Shown piece after piece: positions 1-8,800 of a stretch of 11,987 nt of DNA. Under the pieces are notes generated by a model, which was given only the letters and a program-made list of their open reading frames with translations, was not told the origin of the DNA and ran no database searches. The DNA comes from Bacteroidota bacterium (GTDB lineage Bacteria > Bacteroidota > Bacteroidia > Bacteroidales > Tenuifilaceae). The stretch is from assembly GCA_023406715.1 (NCBI GenBank), contig JAEXVC010000249.1, positions 1 through 11,987 on the forward strand, written 5' to 3'. The stretch's first letter is position 1. Each line of letters opens with the position of its first letter. The translations under genes and the position numbers were made by a program.

Positions 1-899
1 ACAGTGGCTCCCAGTAAGTTTTTCAGGGTAACCGCCTTAAGGCCATCGTTGCCCCCGCTAATTGTACTTCGGATTATACCGGTGGAAGTGCCCATGGTTA
101 AAACGGGCTGCAGAACACTGGCCACAGCAGTGAGCGGTGCGGAGGGCTGTTCAACGGAATCACTGTATTCAGTAACACATCCGTTTTCATCGAAGACCGA
201 TACCGTGTATCCTCCACTGGCAAGATTCCTAAATATGCCACCCATGCTCCTCACGGTATCAGCGTAAGCAGGGCTTTCGGAACTTATTGTACTGTAGGCA
301 AACATTCCCTTACCCGAGTAATTAGAAAGCGCCACCTGTCCGTTTGACTCACCGTAGCATCTTACATCAGAAAAAATCAAAGTTACATCTGGGTTCTGAT
401 ATGGAATTAAAGTAACTGTAGTATCCAAACCACACCCCTTATTATCGACAACCTTTAGTTGATAGTAACCGCTTGTGAGTGTATCGCCTAAATTATAAAT
501 TGTATCAGCAACGAACACCGTGTCGTTCGAGAAAATATCATCCCTATAGAAAGGCTGATTGCCTCGCAACCACTCGTACCGGTACAAGCCATTCCCACCC
601 TTAATCTCGGCAAGGATAGACCCATTATTCAACTCGCATTTTGGGTCAACTGCCTCCATGTTTTCTACAACTAGTGGGTCTGGTTCTGAAATTGTAACCT
701 CAATTGGGCTTGCAGAATAGCAACCACTTCCATCCTTTACTCTAACAGTATACTTACCTGGAATTAAGTTTGGGGTTACAACATCGGCGCCCTTCCAAAC
801 ACCATTATTATTAACCATATAAGTATAACCACCATTACCACCTCTAGGATTAGATATTAATATACTACCATTGGCATCACCATAGCAGGTAACGTCAAT
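1..899 (-). repeat. SprB-type protein repeats (three clear, one cut)
   Basis: Within the giant surface protein, residues 1194-1269 (bases 672-899), 1270-1364 (387-671) and 1365-1449 (132-386) share one plan. Each starts with a Cys followed by a Gly/Asn/Ser turn (TCYGDANGS, KCELNNGS, RCYGESNGQ), then GG.G.Y.Y or a variant. Each ends with a strand such as GKYTVRVKDGSGC, GYYQLKVVDNKGC or GYTVSVFDENGC. Bases 1-131 begin a fourth module (STISGGNDGLKAVTLKN). The copies are diverged at the DNA level. This fits the SprB repeat family (Ig-like beta-sandwich repeats of Bacteroidota adhesins). More divergent copies precede them at residues about 768-910 and 1099-1193. Confidence 0.8.
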
Positions 900-3800
900 G
901 GATGAAATATCCGCTTCTACAATATCAGGTTGATGAACAGCTATAGTATATCCTTCAATGACAGATTCACTAACTGATACTGAACTATTCCATATAGGAA
1001 TTGTACTATTTTTAATACTTCTAAGAAAATAGGAGAAACTATTACCAACATCATATTCCATTGTGCTGGAAAATGTATTTTCGCTAGTAGATATAGTGCT
1101 AACGTCAAAAACACCTCCTTCAACACCTCCTTCGGGGGTAAGTTTTACACCTCCAGTTCCGCCATGACAGTTAATGGGAGTAGTAACTTGATAAAAATTC
1201 TTAATAGTATCCAAAGGAAACTCGAAAGAGTAGAGGTTTTGCTTATATGCATTGGCACCATAAGTCAACTGCACTGTATACGAGCCATCGGTTAAATTAT
1301 GCCTAATTATTGAACTACCCAAAGCACCGGGCACAGGTATTTCAAAACCTCCCTCGTTCTTAATCAATTCCAAATAATAAGGATGCATCAGTGAGTTTGA
1401 ATTATTAAGCCATGCCTCTAAGGAGCCCACTCTATCCTCCATTTTCAGAATTACATTAGCGTTAAACTGGGGTGCATTTACAGAAAACTCCACAGGGATG
1501 GAGCATGTTTGCCCATTTACAGTATGACTTGCAGTAGTTTTGTACTCTCCAATAGCAACTCCTGTGTATTCTACGGTACTTGCGGTTTCAGTAGATCTAA
1601 AAACTTGGGGTGCGGTTGCCTTATCCCATATAACATCGCCTTGGCTGTTTACAAATTCTATAGCTACCTCACCTAAATCACCAAGTTTAAGCACATCCGG
1701 TGAACTGGCATTAACGCCAAACACTTTTGATTCTACTACAATTCCTCCTTTTGGGAAAGAACAACTCCCATTTTCAACAAGAAGATCATACGTATCTGCA
1801 GTCAAACTATCAAAGACATAGGAGTTGTCAGTAGTTATATGAGTCAGGATTTTTGAAGGCAGTGTACAAGATGTTAACTTATAAGTTTTAGCACCAGTCA
1901 TACCCGGCACACTTACCACAACTTTTCCATTTGGAGTGGAGCAAGTTTGCGGTATTGCAGAAGCAGTGCAAGGGCTGGGAATATTTACCGTTAGAGTAAT
2001 ACTAGGATTACCATTTCCATCGCTCAAATGAATGCTATTATCGCCATAAATCATACCCCCAACAATAATTGAATTTCCAATTTTACTCAAAGAGTCCGTA
2101 GGACTATACCTATAAGGTGTGGATCCCCCACCGCTATAGGTAACTTTAACCTCGCCATTATTTGCACATAAACTTGTAGGAGTTTTAACAATTTCGGTCA
2201 AAAAAAAGGCTTCAGGAGGAGCTGTTACAGACACATCAAAAAAGTAAGGACATCCATCCTCATCTAGAAGTTGAAGGGTTTGTGGACTTGGCTGGTTAAC
2301 TAAAATACCATTGCTAACCTTTACTCCAACTTTTTGGCTAACCCACAAATCTTTATAAAGTCGCATATATCCATCGAACCATTCTTTAGCAATACCTTTG
2401 TCGGGATATACAGAATTTTGGATATAACTATCGTCCCAAAGAACAACATCATTATTGATATTATTTATTTTCACAATAAACTTTGCACTATACCCATTAA
2501 CCTGAAGAGAAATATCTGCAGTACCATTATATATTTCTGAAAAATTCACTTCGCTCCCAACAGTCAGGTGTTTTTTTATTACTGTATAATTATACTCCGG
2601 TTTATTATAATCGGGATTACTCAAGTGGTAATTATGTATTCCGTCGTCATGAGTATGTGCATGATTATGTGTCACACTGTGCGAATGAGTGTGTGTTTCA
2701 GATCTATACTCGTATGTGCCAGATTCTTCACCATCGTATACCAGCAAATGACTATTATGATTACATAGATTATGAGGGCCTGAACTGGACTCATGCTTAG
2801 ACTCACAACTATATTTCCCGGGCTCATTACCACTAGGAGGATAAATTACTAGACATCTATGTTCATGTGAATGGCTGTGCTGGCAGGTATGAGTATGCGA
2901 ATGACTATGGTAACTGTACGGATAAAACCAACCATCGCCATTAGGGTTCAATACCTTTGCCTTAGTTTGATTATTAACCCACTGCCTATACTTAATTTGA
3001 AAGAAGGTTTTATAAGCGCTAGACCAACTTCGCATCTTAATTGAATCATTTCTAAATTCGGACAACTGCTGTTCTGTGAGTTTTAAAGACGGCAATTCAT
3101 TTATCGTTGCTAAAACATTAGGGTTAGAAGGATTTTGAGAATACTGTATGGAATCAACAATAATATAAGGTTTTCTCAGATAGAAAAAGTCATCCTTTAT
3201 GCTAAGCATAGCGAAGGGGTGGTTATAATCTGGCACATCGTAAAGCGTATCGTTGATTTCAAATTTTACATTACGCAACTGATTAACCTCCACCTTGTTG
3301 GGTTTTGGAGGGATTATAAATGATTTTACACAGGCTATGTTCTCAACACTATCTTTTTCTTGCAACTGTAATTTCCATTCTTCAGGTGTAGTATTTGGCT
3401 CATTAAACAAATCCTCATTACCTTCCATAACAAGTTCATATGTCAATGGAGTATCCGTAGCTTTCATCGTACAGGTATTAAAACTTGAAAAATTAGGATA
3501 ATCTCCCTGTGCTACAGCCCAATAGAAACAATTTTGATCGAAGTTCAAATACCCCGTATCCGCATCGCTTTTAAGTTCCACATAAACCTTAACCTTAGAA
3601 TTGCAATAGGATCGCTCTACTTGCTGAATGGAGAATTGCAAACCTCTAGGATAAAACCTAACTCCTGCAACTTTTTGACCAACAGACTTTGAACCGTTAA
3701 GGAGTGTTTTTACCACCCTAAACTGTAACCCTTTGCCCATCCACTCAAAAAATTTTGAACTTGGGTCGATTTTTTTCCCAGCAATATCCTCATAAGTTAA

Positions 3801-4478
3801 AACATAGCTCTTTTGGGGAGCAATTATTAGTTTGGCAGGAACTTTAGTCCATCCTTCTGTGCCTTCTAAAGCAACCTGCAACTCTGGTTTTTCACTTGCC
3901 CTATTCATAAAAAAATCGTCGGTAACAAGTAGCAAAGTACCCTCCTCGGCTGAGTAAGCACGATTCAAATCGGGGCAGGATAAATCCACCGGATCATCAA
4001 CATAAACCGTTGTGGTCATTATATACCCTTCACGTTTGCCACCCCAATTGAAACTATTACTACAAGGGTCAGAGGCCTCCTCCGAATAAATATTTGCACC
4101 AACATTATTCAGTTCCATTTCGTACGACAGATTATTATCGTTCAGAATTCCACCTGCTGAAGTATTTACTTTAAGTTTTGGAATTATTTTTCTAGAATTA
4201 GCCTGCTCCTGAAGAAGGATATTACTTTTAGAGCCGGTATTGATATAATCCCTCGGAATCGGTATTGTTACATCTTTCGTCAAGGTAAAGGGTTGGCCAT
4301 AATCATACAATGTAATACTGGCGCTCCTAAAGTATGGATTATCGCCACACTCGCCCCATGAGGAAAATTGCTGCTTAACGGCTAAACAGTAAAGAGGCGG
4401 ATAGTATTGCGCCCTTGAATTAAACCCAACTGCCAACAAAAGAATCAGCATCCAACAATTTAACAACCTCGTAATCAT
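1..4478 (-). CDS. Giant SprB-repeat surface protein with His-rich segment (3' end beyond window)
   Basis: The frame is open from the ATG at 4478 to base 1, giving 1492 residues; the C-terminus is outside the window. The start MITRLLNCW is followed by a hydrophobic core and SRA|Q, a signal peptide leaving an N-terminal Gln at residue 24; Met10 is a possible but weaker start. Residues about 25-510 are beta-rich with scattered Cys and match no family I recognise. Residues 524-618 are an HxH-rich segment. From about residue 768 SprB-like modules follow (about 768-837, 838-910, 1099-1193 divergent; 1194-1269, 1270-1364, 1365-1449 clearer; the next is cut). These have the typical Cys-x-Gly...NGS, GG.G.Y.Y, and G.Y.V.V.D..GC pattern. 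SprB-repeat proteins are long adhesins, such as the Flavobacterium gliding adhesin SprB, exported by T9SS. A C-terminal sorting domain is therefore expected beyond base 1 but is not seen. It is the last visible gene of a four-gene unit, 61 bases after the lipoprotein. An adhesin role is inferred; binding target unknown. Confidence 0.88.
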   Translation of the reverse strand, partial: MITRLLNCWMLILLLAVGFNSRAQYYPPLYCLAVKQQFSSWGECGDNPYFRSASITLYDYGQPFTLTKDVTIPIPRDYINTGSKSNILLQEQANSRKIIPKLKVNTSAGGILNDNNLSYEMELNNVGANIYSEEASDPCSNSFNWGGKREGYIMTTTVYVDDPVDLSCPDLNRAYSAEEGTLLLVTDDFFMNRASEKPELQVALEGTEGWTKVPAKLIIAPQKSYVLTYEDIAGKKIDPSSKFFEWMGKGLQFRVVKTLLNGSKSVGQKVAGVRFYPRGLQFSIQQVERSYCNSKVKVYVELKSDADTGYLNFDQNCFYWAVAQGDYPNFSSFNTCTMKATDTPLTYELVMEGNEDLFNEPNTTPEEWKLQLQEKDSVENIACVKSFIIPPKPNKVEVNQLRNVKFEINDTLYDVPDYNHPFAMLSIKDDFFYLRKPYIIVDSIQYSQNPSNPNVLATINELPSLKLTEQQLSEFRNDSIKMRSWSSAYKTFFQIKYRQWVNNQTKAKVLNPNGDGWFYPYSYHSHSHTHTCQHSHSHEHRCLVIYPPSGNEPGKYSCESKHESSSGPHNLCNHNSHLLVYDGEESGTYEYRSETHTHSHSVTHNHAHTHDDGIHNYHLSNPDYNKPEYNYTVIKKHLTVGSEVNFSEIYNGTADISLQVNGYSAKFIVKINNINNDVVLWDDSYIQNSVYPDKGIAKEWFDGYMRLYKDLWVSQKVGVKVSNGILVNQPSPQTLQLLDEDGCPYFFDVSVTAPPEAFFLTEIVKTPTSLCANNGEVKVTYSGGGSTPYRYSPTDSLSKIGNSIIVGGMIYGDNSIHLSDGNGNPSITLTVNIPSPCTASAIPQTCSTPNGKVVVSVPGMTGAKTYKLTSCTLPSKILTHITTDNSYVFDSLTADTYDLLVENGSCSFPKGGIVVESKVFGVNASSPDVLKLGDLGEVAIEFVNSQGDVIWDKATAPQVFRSTETASTVEYTGVAIGEYKTTASHTVNGQTCSIPVEFSVNAPQFNANVILKMEDRVGSLEAWLNNSNSLMHPYYLELIKNEGGFEIPVPGALGSSIIRHNLTDGSYTVQLTYGANAYKQNLYSFEFPLDTIKNFYQVTTPINCHGGTGGVKLTPEGGVEGGVFDVSTISTSENTFSSTMEYDVGNSFSYFLRSIKNSTIPIWNSSVSVSESVIEGYTIAVHQPDIVEADISSIDVTCYGDANGSILISNPRGGNGGYTYMVNNNGVWKGADVVTPNLIPGKYTVRVKDGSGCYSASPIEVTISEPDPLVVENMEAVDPKCELNNGSILAEIKGGNGLYRYEWLRGNQPFYRDDIFSNDTVFVADTIYNLGDTLTSGYYQLKVVDNKGCGLDTTVTLIPYQNPDVTLIFSDVRCYGESNGQVALSNYSGKGMFAYSTISSESPAYADTVRSMGGIFRNLASGGYTVSVFDENGCVTEYSDSVEQPSAPLTAVASVLQPVLTMGTSTGIIRSTISGGNDGLKAVTLKNLLGAT
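2625..2909 (-). repeat. His-rich HxH segment with degenerate strand repeats
   Basis: Residues 524-618 of the giant surface protein hold 21 His and 4 Cys in 95 residues. Two clusters dominate: 524-542 (8 His, 2 Cys; includes HSHSHTHTCQHSHSHEHRC) and 596-618 (9 His; includes HTHSHSVTHNHAHTH). They alternate with a degenerate strand unit of the form L-[VL]-[IV]-Y ... E-x-G-x-Y-x-x-x-S, seen as LVIYPPSGNEPGKYSCES (543-560) and LLVYDGEESGTYEYRS (578-593). Flanking YPYSYHSHSH and PEYNYTV look like worn further units. Alternating His would face one side of a beta strand, as in metal-binding HxH motifs; metal binding is inferred. Confidence 0.75.
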
Positions 4479-4539
4479 TTGCAGAAATATTTAACCATTA
4501 AACCTAACAAAAATCTTAGCCGCAAAACTTTACATGCCC

Positions 4540-5820
4540 TTAATCCTTTACACAACGAATAGAGAACAATACATCAATACCATAAGCCTTTTGAATACCG
4601 CTATTCTGATTGGTAAAGTGACGAATAAACTTCGCCCCGCTTCCAGTTGTTGTCCACAAAAAAGTATCGCCACCAATTTTATCTTCCGTCCCCCCATCAG
4701 TCATATAACCTGCAGGTAGCAGGTTAAAACCATAAATATCGGTGCCATTGCCACTGTTCCCATTGTAATCGGTCCAGCCCGAAGTGGATTTCAACGTTTT
4801 ACCAACATTTTCCTGTTCTCCCTTAAAAAGTCTATAATCAGTACTATTTATATCAGCTTCCGACATTCCAAGGTAACGCTCTAGTGTTTTCATATCTTCA
4901 TCAGAAGGAACGTGATACCCACATGGACACGGATTCTTGCCATGATCTTCTTTTATTGCAGCATTATAAGAGTAATAGTAACCGTAAATATTGCTTTTAC
5001 TCCCAATCCTATAATATTTATCATTATACTGGCTTTTCATTTCATTACCATTCTGCCACCTTGTGGCTCTCAGATTCTCGCGTAACCAAGTTTGGGTGCC
5101 AATCTGTACTGTGGAATAGATGTTAAATTCGACATCGTGAACCAGCGTGGGAGCTAGCGGCATGGCCTTTATGGTATCAACTTTTGAGGCAAGCCCAATA
5201 CCATTAAAGGCTTTTACGTAGAAACTGTAAACGGTGGAGTTCGCCATGCCCTGCAGCTCAAGTTTACCAATACCGGGGTTAACTGTTATTGGTTGGGTAA
5301 TGCCATTTACAGCCGGGGTAAAGGTAACCTCAACCTTGCTTAGCCCTGCAGGGTCTGTCCATGTTAGATTTACAAAACCATCGCCCGAGGCTTTGCTAAG
5401 GCTTTCCACTCCTGTAGAGTAGGTATAAAAACTTATCACATCACTTTCGGATGTGCCTGTCGTACCGCCCCCACTATGACTCTCAGCAACTACCTTCCAG
5501 TAGTATTTTTTCCCAAATTCGAAAGGAAAAAAATAATATCCACTCTGATTTATTACCTCTGTACCACTTGGCTTTGCATACGTAATTGCGCTCCAAACTA
5601 AAGAATCGCTGCTTAGAAATATTTCATAATATATATCTTCTCCTTCTGCGTCGATACTTTCCTCCCATTTAAATGTAATCTTTTCTGGAGCAACAACAGC
5701 ACCTTGGGCTGGTTCTAAAAGTTTAGGCTTTGAGGGTGGTCGGTTTTCATCCTCCTTTTTACAACCCCAAATAATTACGGCTAAAAGCACTAGCGCTGAT
5801 AATAATCGAACTGATTTCAT
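4540..5820 (-). CDS. Lipoprotein with two FnIII-like domains and C-terminal FISUMP domain
   Basis: This 426-residue protein has a lipoprotein signal peptide ending VIIWGC, with Cys20 as the lipidated residue; Trp at -2 is unusual for a lipobox. The next residues, KKEDEN, are a Lys/acidic run like the lipoprotein surface-export signals known in Bacteroidota, so display on the outer face of the outer membrane is likely but inferred. Residues about 28-133 and 137-219 are FnIII-like, with ITFKWEES and VNLTWTDP strands and YYWKVVAES and YSFYVKAFN strands. Residues about 228-426 are a FISUMP (Fibrobacter succinogenes major paralogous) domain: VQIGTQTWLRENLRAT, CPCGYHVPSDEDM, GFNLLPAGY, FLWTTT and terminal SIRCVKD are its signature blocks. 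The biochemical role of FISUMP is not established; it occurs in surface proteins. It begins 16 bases after the giant beta-rich gene and ends 61 bases before the SprB-like gene, so it is probably in the same transcript. The ATG is fixed by the signal peptide; no Shine-Dalgarno is seen. Confidence 0.92.
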   Translation of the reverse strand: MKSVRLLSALVLLAVIIWGCKKEDENRPPSKPKLLEPAQGAVVAPEKITFKWEESIDAEGEDIYYEIFLSSDSLVWSAITYAKPSGTEVINQSGYYFFPFEFGKKYYWKVVAESHSGGGTTGTSESDVISFYTYSTGVESLSKASGDGFVNLTWTDPAGLSKVEVTFTPAVNGITQPITVNPGIGKLELQGMANSTVYSFYVKAFNGIGLASKVDTIKAMPLAPTLVHDVEFNIYSTVQIGTQTWLRENLRATRWQNGNEMKSQYNDKYYRIGSKSNIYGYYYSYNAAIKEDHGKNPCPCGYHVPSDEDMKTLERYLGMSEADINSTDYRLFKGEQENVGKTLKSTSGWTDYNGNSGNGTDIYGFNLLPAGYMTDGGTEDKIGGDTFLWTTTGSGAKFIRHFTNQNSGIQKAYGIDVLFSIRCVKD

Positions 5821-5836
5821 ATTTATAATTATATAA

Positions 5837-8800
5837 TTAATCCTTAAACCCAGATAGTTGTATTGTACGTGAAACCGATGAGGTAACTAGGTTTTTGCCA
5901 GGCAACGTATAGCTAAATTGTAACTCGTAAGCACCATTTACCAAATCTGGTATATTATTCTCATTTAGAAACTTGGCAACCGCACTACTCGCATTTGCTG
6001 GATTTAAAATACTATTAGCCAAAGAATTTCGAAGTGCGGCAAAGTCCCTGTCAATAAAGTACGATGCACGATAATTTATTGCTCCAAATGCTGAAACAAA
6101 CGGACGGGAGTTACTCTGAACAACGCTCTCGAATAGTTGAACATCTGGAGTTCTAAGACCAAGCCTTACTACCTCTGCATTTACTGGAGGTGTAAGGCTA
6201 GTCATTTTAGCCTTTTCCAAAACCTCGGTATTGCCATACATTAGAGGGGAAACCTTGTTGTTGTACCAAGCAGTTCTACTGTAAACAGGTACAACTTTGA
6301 CCATACTCTCGTCGGGTGCAATAGTGTTACTCTCCACAAAATCGAATACTTCTGGAGTAGCAGATGCATCAGAGATATTTGATCCTAAAATGTACACATG
6401 AGGATACTCCTGCCAAACAACTCCACCAGAGTTGGGAACAGCGGCCATCTTTTCCTTAAAGGTTGAGTAAGAACTTGTGCGGAAAAATAAATTGTACAAT
6501 TCCTTTTCCTCCAGCACAGCAAGCGTTCCTTCGGCTTGTTGCTTGTTTACCTGAATGCTATCGGCAAGGTTGCTTGTGGTGCTTGTAATATTGCTTGAAA
6601 TGTCAACACTTGTTTGAGGCACATTTACAATGGCTAACTTATATATTTCATTTTTGGCAAAGCCAGTGTTTCCTAATGGAAAATTAATTTCCATACGGAT
6701 TTCATTTCCAGCACTAAATGTCTTATAGCTAAAACTTGTTGTTTTGGCCTTACCATCAGAGTCAACATACCTTAGTAGTTGATTGTATCCCTGAGGCTTT
6801 TCTGAGGAAAACAGATACTCGTAGTTCTCAGTAATTAGCATATAACCCTCAGAGTACTCGCTGGAGTAAAAGTTATACTGATTCGAAACCGGGTAGCTAT
6901 ACTTAACGTGCTCGGGCATAATAATTTTGGGTCGTTCGCCCGAGGTAAATTCTGCGGATTTTTCCTCATACACAGGTTTACCATCGCTACCCTTAACATC
7001 AATCCACTGTCCGTTCAACTTACGCTTAAAGCCAACCTTTGCGTAAACCACCATCGCCTTTTTGCTTTCAAAAGGCTCAGTTGGGTCAAGCATTATGATA
7101 TTCCTTTGAGAGTTCAATTGGGCTTTACCATCAATCTTTTGCTTTGTATCCTTATAAAAAACGGAATACTCCTCAAGGGTAACCTTATATGAGGCCATAG
7201 CACCATCGTCCTCCTCAATCTCCATTTCAACCTCTAACGGTATATTAAACAGCGCCTGAGGTGCTGCAAATACGTTTACATCCTTATCGCCGGAAGCAGG
7301 AGTAAGCTGCGCAATTATATCCTCGCCAAATGGGCTACCTGTAACAATTTTACACTCCTTGCCAATTTCGAAATCGAAATTGCATCGCCCTGAAATAAGT
7401 CCGCCCATAACGCTAAATCGTCCGCCAACTGCACCTGTAAAGTAAAAAGGATTTGGCCCAGCCCCAGCAAGCAATGCACTTGCGGATATATCAAGAATAC
7501 TAAACTTGCGGGTTTTTCTGAATATTCTAGCCTCCATTCCTATATCGGCCTCAACCCATGCCCATGCCTGTGCTCTAGCATACCAACCATTAATACCCAA
7601 AGTACTGCTACTACCTGCACAGTATGCATCCTCGCCATAATTTTTAAGCAAAAACTCAGCACCCATTCCTACCCCTAATTTTGCGTAAAACGGAGGTAAC
7701 TTGGCCTTAAAACTAACATCGAGCGAAGAGCCAAACGCTATACCGCTACCCGATGCCAGTTTATCGTTATTTCGCTTGTTCAGTTTATCCTGCATCTGCT
7801 TGCTGAAATTCTGCAAAACCTTTTGGGGAGGCAATGGTAACTCCGGAATATCATCACCTATCATAAAGTAACCATCGACCTTTGCGAGTCCTAGCACTTG
7901 TACCCCAAGCCTATCTGTAGGTGTACCTATATAGGTATACCACTTATCGGGCGAAAAATATGATGAAGCCCAACCCATCCTATCATTTGGTCCAATACCT
8001 TTAATAAAGCCAGCGTTTAAGTATGTGCTTAAATCGGCGGAGAATGTTTTATTGGCAATATCGTACTTAATATTCATTGAGGCAGTAAGGAATCCGCTAC
8101 TCTTATTTTCAGGAACTGACAAATCGCTCTTTGCTGCAATGGATATTTTTCCGCCAGCCTGCTCCAATTTCTTAACCTTACTATTAATATTATCGGCCAG
8201 CTTTCCCCATTTCTCAGGGCTATTCATAAAAGACCCATCGCCCCTTAGCTGAATAAAGTTAAGTCCACCGGTATTATTGAACTGCATTTCAAAAGCAACC
8301 ATGGCATTAAATGCCGATGATGAGCCAATTAATCCAAACTTAGTTGTAGCCATAAAGCCCATGCCAACCTTGCTATCGGGGATATAACCAATACCCGACA
8401 ACGCCTTTCCGAACTCTGTGTCGAGGTTTGGATTTATGGATTGTTGCATTCTGCGGTAAATTCCACCACCAAAGCCATAAAACGAGAGTGCGGGAGGTAT
8501 TGTAATACCAGAAGTTGGCGATGTTTCAAAGTAAACATCTGTTAAGAAATAACGAAAATCATCCTTTTTACCAAATACCGCAACCGCATCGAGTTTAAAT
8601 TTGTCAATAACTGTGAACTTTACATCACCCCTAAAGCCAGAGCCGTATAGCGAATCGGCATTCTTAAACCAAACACCGCCCTTTACGCTGTAAGCACTCG
8701 ATTTAAAATCGACACTAATCTTACTAATGCCTACCTCCTTAAACTTCCAGTGGGCATAATCGCCATAAAGCTGTAAGCCAGCCTCACCGCCAAACATCTC

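Noticed and set aside
4..267. Plus-strand ORF of 87 codons at the left edge (and similar plus-strand ORFs across the window)
   Set aside because: It lies opposite the SprB-like coding frame, which shows family repeats. The plus-strand products are low-complexity and have no recognisable motif; all plus-strand ORFs overlap a supported minus-strand gene.
941..1126. Minus-strand ORF of 61 codons
   Set aside because: It is in another frame inside the giant SprB-like gene, whose own frame is open and carries SprB-like residues on both sides of it.
2625..2645. YHYH-type domain, from the GIHNYH motif
   Set aside because: Only a loose resemblance in one short motif; the surrounding conserved blocks of that family are not seen.
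2625..2909. CRISPR-like or microsatellite array, suggested by recurrent ATG/TGTG spacing
   Set aside because: The spacing comes from CAT/CAC His codons every second codon in an open frame; there are no identical direct repeats with unique spacers.
4479..4539. Separate promoter for the SprB-like gene (TAGGTTTA on the minus strand)
   Set aside because: It misses the final G of TAnnTTTG and has no -33 partner; the short gap and shared direction favour read-through, though an internal promoter cannot be excluded.
5837..5950. T9SS sorting domain at the C-terminus of the 1518-residue protein
   Set aside because: The ending (YTLPGKNLVTSSVSRTIQLS) lacks the P-N-P-x-x-G block and the Gly-x-Tyr plus final Lys-rich strand seen in the true sorting domain at 11485-11730.
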